From positions 62,001 to 126,000 of the forward strand of contig RSEE01000024.1 in NCBI GenBank assembly GCA_003971905.1: a stretch of DNA of 64,000 nt, read 5' to 3'. Under the pieces are notes generated by a model, which was not told the DNA's origin, did not search any database, and saw nothing but the letters and a program-made list of their open reading frames with translations. This DNA is from Moniliella sp. 'wahieum' (Eukaryota; Basidiomycota; Moniliellomycetes; Moniliellales; Moniliellaceae). Shown piece after piece: positions 43,217-54,328 of the stretch (positions within the stretch are counted from its first letter, which is position 1; each line of letters starts with the position of its first letter). A program made the translations under genes and the position numbers.

Positions 43217-46200
43217 TCAATCTCCACTACTTCTCGGTGCCGGGAACGGCGATGGTGCGTCCAGGATGGTAGCCAGACTGGGCACGGCGGCGCCCGGGGT
43301 GGATAACGGATCTTGCCTGGGAGGATGGCTGCGCAGCCTGCGCACCAGGTCCAGCGTTTGTTCTCGCACCCCGTGCGCCACCACGCTCCCGGGCCGAGAG
43401 GACAAAGGCGGGGTGTGATCCGTCACTGGGGCCGCCACGCCCGCCGCGCCGACCAGGCCGGGTGGTCCAAGGCGGCGCGGGCCGGCCTCCGCCACGGCTG
43501 GCGTACCGAGTGCAGCTGTCATCCGCATCCCGTTCACGTCCAGTCGCACATGGCCCCGCGCATCATGCGTCCGCACCATGTGACGCACCGTCTTGGTATC
43601 CCAGACGATCCGGTAGCCTGTTGCCTCGACGCCTTCCACGTCGGTCATGCTGCACAGCGGCATGCGCTTTGGAGGCACGTCGCGATGTCTCCGCCCCCGG
43701 CTCCGATTTTGACTTGCCACCGTCTCGCCCCGTACATCCGACTCGTCAACGTACGCCTCATCCGTGCTGCCCGTCCGGGCCAGGGACTCGTCCCTGCCAT
43801 GCTCGTCACCTGACAGCGAGGCGTCTGCTCTCCGTGCGGATGGTTGGGTCTCAACGATCCAGTTGTTGTGACGCAGCGTAGCCAGCACGTCCGGCAACAC
43901 CATCCCCGTCGCATGGGCCAACGAAGAAATCGTAGGCGCTTCGGCTGGCTCGCGGTGGGCGGGAGGACAAACGGTCCAGGATGCGAGCGAGGGCCAAGGT
44001 CCAGTAACGTTCATAGGTTAACGCACCCAAGTCCGACAATGGCTTTTCCGGCGATCCGAGCAGACATGCCACACGAGAGAGGTAGTAGGACACGTCAATC
44101 AGAAAGTTGCCCCAACCCATGCGCTGGCGGATGGGAGGGTCATGATGCAGGATAAGTTGTATGCTTCCAAGGGTTCTTTCTCCTTGCTAAAGTATCCGAC
44201 AAAATGCGCGCCTCCACCATCGTTCGCACCCTGCTCCGCGTCCCCTTCAGCCCCGTCCATCTCGACGCAGATGTAAAACAGGAAGGTGTTGACCTCATAA
44301 AAGACTGTCTTGTGGTCGAGAAACATCTTGGCCAGCAAGCACAAGTTTTGACAGTACATCTGGTTCACACGACACATGTTAGGGACCACCGCACTGGTCG
44401 ACAGACAGAGAGACGGGGGGGGGGGGGGGGGGTAAGAAGAAACGCCACGCACCTTATTTTGGGCCCCATCCACCTCGTAGATGCGCACGTTGTTATGCGT
44501 ATAGATCAACGTCCCGGGCGGACGAAAGTATTTGCATTTGATCCGGTGCCGACAGGCCATCATACTCGACGTCATGAACTTGAAGCACTGTCCACACATG
44601 TGCATTCGCCCGCCCGGCACCAACGAGTACTCATCCGGCAACGGCGCCCCATACCACGTATCAATCTCAATTCCCTCAAACCGGATGCGGTTGATGGGCT
44701 TCAACTGCGACGGGTCCACCCCGTTGCCGCAGCGGCAGCAAGCACATGAGGCGTGGCTACCACCGTCGATACTCCGGAGCTCACTCTGCCTTTCCGCGAT
44801 GAAGGCAGGGCACTGCGGGCAAACATTTGGCGGTCTTCCGGCCCAGGCCGGCCCAGATCCATGTTGGCCTGGGCCAGTGACAGCAACCCGTGAAATGGGT
44901 TCAGGTCTTCAGCCGTCGGATCGGCCCCAGCATCGTCCTCGCCCCACGCAACGGGGACCAAATGGGTCCCGTCCGTGGGCTCATACGTGCCTGCTGAATG
45001 CCGTGAGATGGAAGACCGGTCCGAGTCCGACAAAGAGACATCCTGTTCCGGGCTGGCATCGCTTTCGTTCTCGGAATCATCCGAAGACAAGGGTGTGTCG
45101 TCGGCTCGGACCCGTGGGTGAAGTTGGAGGCGAATTCGGTTAGGACCGGAGCGCGTGGGGTTCTGGATTGATCCTCCCTTTGGGGGTTGGCGCGCGGACA
45201 GGTCGGATCGGGAGGGATGGGAATGGTTCGCGTTGGAAGGATTTTGACGCATGGAAGCAGGGTTAGCGAAATCAGGTGAAGATGAATGCGGAAGTGGAGG
45301 TGATGATAACGGCGGCCCTGATGGGTGCGGCAGGGTGCATCGGCGGTACTGTAGTAGGTTCTTGTGCGGGATCTTGAGCGGTTGATGGAGTCGGATCGGA
45401 AGAAGGTACAGGGAACTGGGGATCATTACGGTTTCTGGCCGAGAAAGATGGCAGAGGAGGAACGGAAGAAGTGGTGCGTGCTAGTGAAGAATGGGGGGCT
45501 GAGGGCATAGGCGCACAAGAGGTGCGCGAAACGTGTGATTGAGCTGGGCGGGTGCGGGGTGCGTGCGAGGGGGGACGGCCTACCCTCCGGACCATAGGCG
45601 CGCCTAGGGAAAACTCCTCTTCTGACGTAACCTCGTCCATGGACCGCATCAGAAATCCGTCGGTCTGAACCGTTGAAGTTCGCGGCGTTCGGCGGGGTTG
45701 TGGTGGGGAGGGAGGCGGGGATACAGGAGCCAGCGAAGGATCTCTCAGCGTCCCAGACGCGGCGGAGGTGCTGGCACGTGGTTGTGACGCACGATGAGTG
45801 GTGGACCGAGAAGAGGAGTCCACGGAAGTGCGGGAGACCTTTCGCCGACGCTTGGATGGGGGAGGCGGCTCATCGTTGCTAGACCCGTCGGCCATTGAGG
45901 TAGAGCTCTTTCCCCGAGACGTTGGCCGTGGGGTTGAGCGGGGGCGCTTGAGCACTTCCGACGAGCTTCGTCGTACATTGTTGCGCGGGGTGCGTGTTGG
46001 GGCAGGTGGGACAAAGTCCGGTGGTTAAATCAGGATGGGTCGGAAAGTTTTCGGCAACACAGACAGGACAACTCCACCATCCGGGAGGCACGACGGCGAG
46101 GCCAACACAATGGGTATGCCATGCGCGATCGCAACACGAGCAAAACAAAAATGTGGCTTCCTCCTCGTCCGACTCGGGCTTTTTGGCGCACACTTCGCAT

Positions 46201-47438
46201 CGTTTGCACTCGGAGCAAGTCCATGGGTACGCCCGCACCACATCCAGCTTCCACACCGCTTGCTCTTTCCAACTCAAGCAGGATGCATGTCCCGCCGAGC
46301 CACATAGATGGCATGCTTCCAGCGCTTCGGGAACCTCCATCACCTCCATCCGTTCTGCCCCAGGCAGGAGAGGGATCGGACCTGTACCATCCTCTCCACG
46401 CTCTGATCCCTCCCCTGGCCCCTTGCGACTGTCATAGTTAGTGCTAGTAGTTTCATCCTCGTCTTGGTCCTCGTCCTCGTCGTGGGTGTGCATAGAGAAG
46501 GGAACCAATCTCCCGTCAGGCATGACAGCCACAATTTGACGGCGGGTGACGGCATTGGCACGCTTTCGACACTCGGTAAAGGCGCATTTGGGGTCAGGCC
46601 GATGGGGAGGCACGGTAGCGTTCCGCTGGGACCAGGTTTGGCCAGACAGCAGGGGGGCAGAGGGATCGAATTTCTTCTTCTTGGGGCGACCAATGCGTGG
46701 GCGGGGCAGCGGATGCGACGTGTTGGAGGCAGAGGAGGGAGGGGGAGGCGGGGCTGCTGGGGCGTGTTTTCTGGTAGCAGTCTGGGGGCCGCGCACGGCA
46801 GAGGTGGCCGATGACGAGGAAGGCATCGAGGGGGAGCGGGAGGGGGAGGGGACTGTTTTGCTCTGGTTTGTGGCATACGACCCACTGGGACTGCGGGAGG
46901 CGCGTTGGGGGCCGAGGGTGAGGATGGCGGGCGCGTAATCCGAGTCGGGCTCGCCATCTGCATCGGCATCTGCGTCGGCAACTGCAGCGGCATCTGCGTC
47001 GGCATGTGCAGCGGCGTCTGCAGCGGCATCTGCAGCGGCATCTGCCTCGGCGCCGTCCTGGAGCGGATCGGCATCTGGCTCGAGACTGGGTGGGGCGGCG
47101 GGGGTGAGGACGAGGCGGGTGGCCGGCGGCGCAGGGCGCGGGAGGAGGGCGGCAGGGGCGGCAGGGAGGAGCGGGGGATGGGCATGGGCGACATGGGCAT
47201 GGGCAGCGTGACGGACATGGGCGCGGGCCCCGACATGCGCACAGGCAGCATCCACCCAGGACGTGAGGGCAGAGGAGGCGGCCAGCCGAGGCGGCGGCCT
47301 GGGCTGCTTCTGGCTCGGATGGGCTCGCTCCTGGGCCAGCCACCGCCACCTGCTTACGTCACGCCCGCTTACCTCAGCCGCACCGCCCCTCGCCCTCCCC
47401 CCGCGCAGGGCACCAACACACCCGCACCGCGCCGCCAT
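43217..47438 (-). CDS. MYST-family histone acetyltransferase with tandem PHD fingers
   Basis: This is a nuclear lysine acetyltransferase of the MOZ/Sas3/Mst2 type. The N-terminal part has a repetitive Ala/Asp stretch (about 46960-47050) and a basic RPRIGRPKKKKFDPSAP segment. Tandem PHD-like zinc fingers follow (46040-46640): CAFTECRKRANA, LEACHLCGSAGHASCLSWK, YPWTCSECKRCEVCAKK, FLFCSCCDRAWHTHCVGL and WWSCPVC. A disordered Ser/Pro-rich linker leads to the MYST domain: RFEGIEIDTWYGAPLPDEY, the zinc finger MCGQCFKFM...CRHRIKC, an intron at 44360-44452, MYCQNLCLLAKMFLDHKT, FVGYFSKEKEPLEAYNLSCI, the acetyl-CoA loop RQRMGWGNFL and GSPEKPLSDLGALTYERYW. TISSLAHATGMVLPDVLATL closes the domain. Frame changes lie near 45960, 45300 and 44710. 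The start codon is uncertain within the first 100 residues. Confidence 0.88.
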
Positions 47439-48531
47439 TCCGCCGCCTGTCTGTCCCGCCGCTCCACCAGCACACCGGCCTCACTCGGGCGCCAGCAGCT
47501 CCGCCTGCGCGCGGTGAGCGCATCCACCTCTCGTGCGTCCGCAGAGCAACAGCAGGCCCCTCTTCCTTGGTTGGCATGCCGCCATGATGCGCTGCCACAA
47601 GCGTGACAAGGCACCGCGATCACACCCACTGGGAGTCATGTTTCTTTGCGCTTGTCCGCCCGCAAGTAAAGAACGATCGGTTCGTCTTGGTCAGTTTACT
47701 GGCAGGGTACAAGTATTTCCTTGGGTCGGTTGATCAGACATCCCAGCAAGTACAGTGGTAACATGGTCATTGACGGAGCCATCATTATCCCCAGGCCCCA
47801 GGACGAATTGTATTTGATGGAAACTGACTGGAACAGGTGGAATCTTCACAAAAAGGCACACCAGAGATTGAGTGTATGCCACCACCCAGAAAGTACAGCC
47901 CAGGGTGCCGTGGAAGATTGCGTTTCATCATGGGATAAGTTCTTCCCCCAGTGTGGATATATGGCCTACCTTGGTGGCGACACACCACAAACTCAATGGT
48001 TCTGGGGCCCGAGACGAGACCTCGTCGTCCGCCCCCGCCCCAGTGCTGCCCCCCCCCCCCAGGGAAGCTCTATCTTGCCACACCCTTCTGCGCTTAGAAC
48101 ATACAGAGAACGAGTTGGGCTTGGTCTCCTCCCTCCCTCCACCCTGAATCACATCTCCTGGGACGGCCACACCCCAATTCATCACATCTAGCAGCTGTTC
48201 AATTATACCCCCCCTCCGGTATACTCACAGGGGGGACGGTATTATTTTTCTCTATTCTCCTGGGTGACATCGGTTTTTCAAGGACTATGCGGTCCTTGGG
48301 CAAGGTGGGGATGAAGAGAGGCACACCCTGCCACTCCGGGGCCCGTACCATCAACGGTGTTATGAGGCTGGGGGCCGGAATGAGACGCACTCGCGCAAGG
48401 CACAGTGCAACCCTACTGCTCCACACGTGCAGGCGCCAGATGCGGACACCAGCACAGGCGGAATGAAAATGGAAAAAGCCGCGGGAGGAGCCGCTGGCTT
48501 TTGGTTTTTGGCCACCACTCGCCTGCTGGGA
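47439..48531. other. Divergent intergenic region between the MYST gene and UFD4
   Basis: About 1.1 kb holding both promoters. No clear TATA is seen. A C run lies at 48047-48061 and a CACGTG-like ACACGTGC at about 48423. A 156-codon frame on the + strand (47721-48191) contains IDGAIIIPRPQDELYLMETD but matches nothing I know; I do not call it a gene. Confidence 0.45.
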
Positions 48532-51500
48532 ATGACGCCACGCACACGAGCCGCGTCCAAGCGCCGCGCCTCGGCTGCGTCTGCTTCTGCGTCTGTGTCT
48601 GCTTCGGCGGCGTCGGCGGCGTCGGCGGCGTCCTCGTCCCCGTCCTCGGCTCGGGCGCCCCAGCCGCCGGCCAAGCGCCCGCGCACCGCCCCCCTTCCGC
48701 CGCCCTCGCACCCCCGGGCAAGGCAGGCGTGCCGTCGCAGCCCGCGCTCGCAGAGGACACCGTCCCTCTCTCGCTCTCACCGCCCGGCCCTCGATGGCCT
48801 CCGTCGACCGTCCTCCTCCGCCGCCGCATCCGCCCCCGATCAGGTCCACGCCCAAGGCTCAGAGGAGGACAAGGACAGCCGCCATGCCGACTCCGATGCC
48901 CATGTCGACGCCGATGAGGGCGAGGATGATGCCAGCGACAAGGAAGACGACGCTCCGGATGAGGAGGATATGGATGAAGAAGGAGGAGGGGAGGAAGAGG
49001 AGGACGAAGACCTCCTTTACTCGGACCCCGACTCGGATGAGATCTATGACCACGAGTCTCCCACTGGCTTCATCAACCTTGGCCCGCTTACCGGGCTCTT
49101 TGTCGATGCACCGGACCAGTTCTCTCCTATCCTCGCCAAACTTCAACAGGGTGATGTATCCCCTTCCGCCCAGCTTGCTGCACTGGACGAGTTGGCGACG
49201 CTGCTGAGTATGTGCCAGGAAGATATGCTTGTCTCGGTTCCGCTGAAGTCCCTCGTCAACGCATTGATCTCGATTCTATTGGGTGGTGCGCCATCAGACG
49301 AGCCGTCTTCGTCTTCACCCCGACCACTAGACCCTGAGCTGTTGCCCGAGCGGCAGGTGCTTGCAGCACGCTGCATAACGAACCTACTCGACGCACTTCC
49401 TTTGGCTGAAAAGGTCGTGGTGCGTCAGGGCGGTGTGGGTGCGCTTGTTTCCAAGCTGCGAGCAATGGAAACAATCGAGATGGCCGAACCAGTGCTGCAG
49501 GCACTGGAGAAGATTAGCGGCGAAGATGCTGCTGCGGTGGTGGCCGAGGACGGGCTTACGGCTTTGCTCCAACACCTCGAGTTCTTCAATGTCCATCTGC
49601 AGCGCACGGCACTAGCTGCTACTGCCAACTGCTGCCGCTCGCTTGCACCCAAGGACCTCGATCGCGTCCTCCCGGCCATCGCTCTTCTTTCTCAGGTTGT
49701 GGTGAGCACGGATCGTCGTCTTCAAGAGCTAGCCTGTACTGCCGTCGTTCGAATCTTTCAAAGCTTTCAGTCGCAGCCTTCACTCTTGGCCCAGTTGGTC
49801 ACGCCATCCCTCTGTGCTGCGCTCGAGACGGTGCTCCTACCGGCCCAAGGAACCCAGGCTGCTCTACCCGGGACGATCGTGACTGATTTGGTACGCGCCC
49901 TTACTTTGGCTGCCAGCGCCGCACCGGCTGTTGCACATGATTTACGTGCCAGTGGGGTAGGGGAACCGTTGCTTGCTATCCTCACTGGGTCCTGCCATCC
50001 CACTTCCACCGCCGATAAGATGGAAGTGCTGCAAAACTTGGCTAAGCGCCCGGCAGAGCAGGTAGAGGCCACCTTGCAACTGGCTCGCGAGCTCTTGCCT
50101 CCGTACCCCTCCGACACTACCGACGACGCTGAACCTGATTGTGTGATGGAGAAGCTTTGCACTTTGCTGACACCCGCACTCATTGAGGTGCACAACGCAT
50201 GCGTTGCCCGGGCAGTGCGGGACTTATGCCTGTCTGCTCTGCTCCAGGTGGTTGCCTGGGGCAGTGCGGAGCAGCTCAAGAGCATCCTTGAACCCCTCCC
50301 CTTGGCCGCCCTTCTCGCCCAAGTTCTTTGGACAAACGCTCCACTGGGCCGGGTCTTGACGGCTGTAAAAATTGCCGAGGCCCTTCTGACCAAACTACGA
50401 CCTGTCTACATGCCCCTTCTTCAACGCCAGGGCCTCTTTGAACTTACGCACCAGTGGTTCATAGACTCCTCTCTTGTACCTGGGGGCAGTCCTGGCAAGC
50501 AACATGTCTCCAAATCCCGGCGCGGCAATGCCTCCCCACGTCTAACTCGGACCCAAAAGGAGTTGGTGGCCTGTGCTAAAGCGATTCATAACTTCCCGCC
50601 TGTTGACCAAGATGGGACTTATTTTTATTATCGACTTGAGGATTTGGTCACCAATCTCTCCGACGCTCGTCTCCCCCAAACAGCAGAGGAGGTACTGGGC
50701 CAGATCTTTGGCCTCGCTGCTGCACCAGAGGGCTTGGCGCCATGGGAGGTACTGCAATCCTCGCTTCTGAACGTGCTTTTCTCCATCATGGGTATCCGTC
50801 TGGTTCCCAGTATGGCGTCCTGGTCACCTTCCCCCCTTGAACGGCGTGAGCTCTTCGTTCGCTCCCTAGTGAAACACAGGGCGGGTGCTGCCGAACTAAT
50901 ACAGTGCCTCCAAGGCATCGTGACCAGTCTGGACGTGTTCCCGCTGGTTACACTTGCGAGTGCTATGGATGAGGAGACGCGTCGGCTTCCGGGCCTGGGA
51001 CTTACGAACCAAATGCGCCTGACTCTCGTGCCTGCTGAACCGAATGATGTGCCGCGTTCCTGCCGTGGGATGGTGATTGGAACCCACGCGGTCGCACCGC
51101 TTAGCACGGTCAATGAGTTTCTCCACTCCAAATTGCACGTGAGTGAGATGATGGCGACGAGAGGGGCGCATGGTGCCGAGGGTCGTCATCCTTTAGCTTC
51201 GGTCCTGGCTGCCTTGGCACGGCGTGAGGGTCAGGAGGAGGAGGACAATGATCGCGGCCCCCAGCGGGAAGAGGCTACGCGCTCATTGATGGAAGACATG
51301 GTGGGCGGCTCGTTAGATGACATGGTCATGGACGAGGATGAGGATGAGGATGAGGACGAGGGCGATGAGGGAATGTGGCTGGATCATGACCCTGCTCCCG
51401 CGGACGAGACGGACGAGATCCCAGCACGGTCGAGCAGCCATGCACCTGACGTGTCTAAAAACTGCACCTACAACGGCGCCAGCGCCAACACAAGCGGCTG

Positions 51501-53372
51501 TGCCATCCTCCTCTTCTGCCCCGGGCGCTTCTGATCATGTGCCGAGGCGGCCGCGTATTCTGGCCGCAGAGGATGGATCTGGCCAGGATGATTGGCACTT
51601 GGTCTTCCGTGCTGGGGAGCGCGAGGTTGGTCCCGACGAGACGGTGTTTGGGGCGGTGTACAAGATGATGAAAGACAAGGACCCATCTTGGTCACCTGAT
51701 CTTTCATTCTGGACCACCCCTTTCCCCCTCACGTACAGTAAAGTTAAAGGAAAAGAACCTCCACCTCCACCCAAGGGAACTAGTACGTTACCATTTTGCT
51801 TGTTGTGCATCACGTGGATGAGACTGACTTGCATTTTCTCCAGATGACAACAAGGACGAGCCTACGGATTCCACGCCTCGGCCAACATTCGACTCGGAAC
51901 TTGTGGACAGGATACTTCGGTTGCTGCGCATGATGTACGACGCGATGAGCCAGCTGCCAGCGGAGGAAAAACGAAGTCGAATCCCTATTTGTCAACGTGC
52001 AATTGTCGGCCAAGTTGAACCGACAGTTGGAGGAGCCGCTGTTGGCCGCCAGTGATCTCCTGCCTTCCTGGACCCACACTCTAGCGAGCGAGCACCCATA
52101 CCTCTTCCCCTTCACCACCCGCTTCTCCTTGTTGCAGGCAGTCGCCTTTGGCTCCCCCCGTCTCGTTGCTCGCTGGCAAGCCCAAGTGCGCAGCGTTGGT
52201 GGCGACAACTCGTCGGTCACCCGAGCCCGGGATGAGGCGTTTGGCTACCTTGGGCGTCTGGCACGGCAAAAGATTCGAATTGCCCGCGACCACATCCTTG
52301 ATTCGGTAGTCAAGATTTGTGAAACGTATGCTTCCACCTCGTCTGTGTTGGAGGTGGAGTACTTTGACGAGGTAGGCTCCGGTCTCGGGCCTACCCTCGA
52401 GTTTTACTCTCTTGCCTCGCGCGCCTTCGCTCGCACTGACACTGCTATGTGGCGGGGGGAAACGGTACGGAGGGGGAGTTTGTCACCGCGCCTCAAGGTC
52501 TCTTTCCTGCACCTCTGTCCCGCCAGCAACAAACTACCGCGAACGGGCAGCGGCGATTGGAACTGTTTAGGTCGTTGGGCACGTTTGTGGCCAAGTCGCT
52601 GATCGATTCGCGCATCATTCACCTCGATCTCAACCCCATTTTCTGGGCGCTCCTCATTGGGCAGTCGGTGCCTGTGACAACCCACACCCTGGCCCAGATT
52701 GATGCGGCACTTGCCTCCTCGATGGACAAGTTGCTGGTGCTGCCGAGAGATGAGGTGGCGTCGCTCGGATTGGATTTCACTCTGCCTGGGGACGAGACGT
52801 TTGAGTTGGTTGCGGATGGCAAGAACAAGGAGGTGACGGGGGCGAATGTGGAAGAGTATGTGATGCTGGTGACCAAGGCGTTTGTTGGCTCGGGGACCGA
52901 GGAGGTGGTAAAGGCGTTCGAGACGGGGTATGCCAAGTTGATGGACCCACGTGCGTTGCGCTTCTTTTTGCCGGCCGAACTGGAGGGCATGTTTGGTACC
53001 GCGCCCGAAGACTGGTCTTACCCCACCCTCCTCGCCACTGTCAAGCCGGACCATGGGTTTGGGGTGGACTCGCCCGCGTACCAACACCTGCTTCACCTCA
53101 TGGCTTCCTTTTCGCTGGAAGAGCGCCGGCTGTTCCTTGCCTGGCTCACGGGCTCGCCCAAGTTGCCCATCGGCGGGTTTGGAGCGCTGCAACCGCGGTT
53201 GACGGTGGTGAAGCGGCCGCACGAGGCGCCGCTGCATCCGGATGATTACTTGCCGTCGGTCATGACGTGCGTTAACTACCTCAAGTTGCCCGACTACTCC
53301 TCCGCCACGGTGGTGCAGCAACGTATGCGCAAGGCCATTCACGAGGGCGCTGCGTCCTTCCATCTGTCCTAG
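48532..53372 (+). CDS. UFD4: HECT-type E3 ubiquitin ligase of the Ufd4/TRIP12 family
   Basis: This ligase acts in the ubiquitin-fusion-degradation and N-degron pathways. I prefer the start MTPRTRAASKRRASA at 48532, the usual basic opening, over upstream in-frame ATGs at 48463 and 48469. A Ser/Ala-rich and acidic N-terminus (DEEDMDEEGGGEEEEDEDLL) precedes an armadillo region with QLAALDELATLLSMCQEDML, PERQVLAARCITNLLDALP and EPVLQALEKISGEDAAAVV. A long linker with acidic runs near 51330 leads to the C-terminal HECT domain (52340-53372). That domain has LEVEYFDEVGSGLGPTLEFY, FRSLGTFVAKSLIDSRIIHL and GGFGALQPRLTVVKRPHEAP. The catalytic Cys is in VMTCVNYLKLPDYSS (codon 53268-53270). An intron lies at about 51783-51844. 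One-base frame changes lie near 51460, 51970 (A run) and 52455 (G run). Confidence 0.92.
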
Positions 53373-54328
53373 TAATAACCATCCAGCATCCAAATCATCA
53401 ATCCGCTGCACGCTATCGTCTTTGCCATTGTCCTTGTCCTTGTCATTGCCATTGCCATGGCCATATCCTAATCCCAATCCTACTCCCAGTCCCAGTCCCA
53501 ATCCCACTTCCACTCCCTCTATCTATATTAATAGCTCGCTCGTGTGCAGTGTTTTAGCGCGTGAAGCTGTGGAAGCTTGACTGCACAAAAAGTAAAGCGT
53601 ACTAACGTTTGACGACAGAAATACTATTAGCGCGCCAGAAGACGAGCCGTGCACCGTTTAGCACGCCGCAAGGGCAGCTAACAGCGATGGGAGGGCTGGT
53701 GATGTTGCCATGTAGTTGAACGCGGATCATGGCTAGGTGCTTTCCAGGCATTAGCTAGTTTTTACTTAGTGTTTAGTACACGTATAGCCCCACATCTACT
53801 CTCAAACTCAAATCGCTTTCTTTCCTGTATATTATTTGCCTTTTCACTGGCATCTGTATCTCGCTCCCCCTTCTACCCGTTACTGCTTCTCCACCACTCT
53901 CTGCTGTACCTGCTGTCCGCCTTCAGTGTAGAGAGACTGGTCTGTGCCGGTTGCGTTTTGGCCTACTTGCGTTGCTAGTAGACTCTCGTTTCCAGTCTAA
54001 GTAATGGCCCACCGTTTAACGTTCGTTCAAGCCCCAGCGCGCTCGGCGCTCAATCGCTGTGGTGCTTTTTCATCCTTCAAGCTTCCACGCCCATCTCTTT
54101 CTACCCCATCTTTCCGCCCGTGCGCCATTCTATGGTAAAAACCTATGTCCCTTGGTCTCGTCTTGACATGCAACCGTGTTGAAGGGAAACCATGATTGGA
54201 AAGTGTGGTCATCGGTGCGGCAACAGAACAGGAAGAAAGCGAAAAGCGACGAAAGGGCGAAAGCTTGAAGAGGGGAGGAAGGAAAGGGACAACAGGGGAG
54301 ACAAAACCCCACCCACCCATACGTGAAA
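53373..54328. other. Intergenic region between convergent UFD4 and BUB1
   Basis: 53420-53520 is built of imperfect six-base units (CCTTGT, CCATTG, CCCAGT, CCCAAT), 3' of UFD4. The rest is AT-richer 3' flank. No gene is recognised. Confidence 0.5.

Noticed and set aside
47721-48191. 156-codon open frame between the MYST gene and UFD4
   Set aside because: It sits in a divergent promoter region, runs through a C homopolymer and resembles no family I know.
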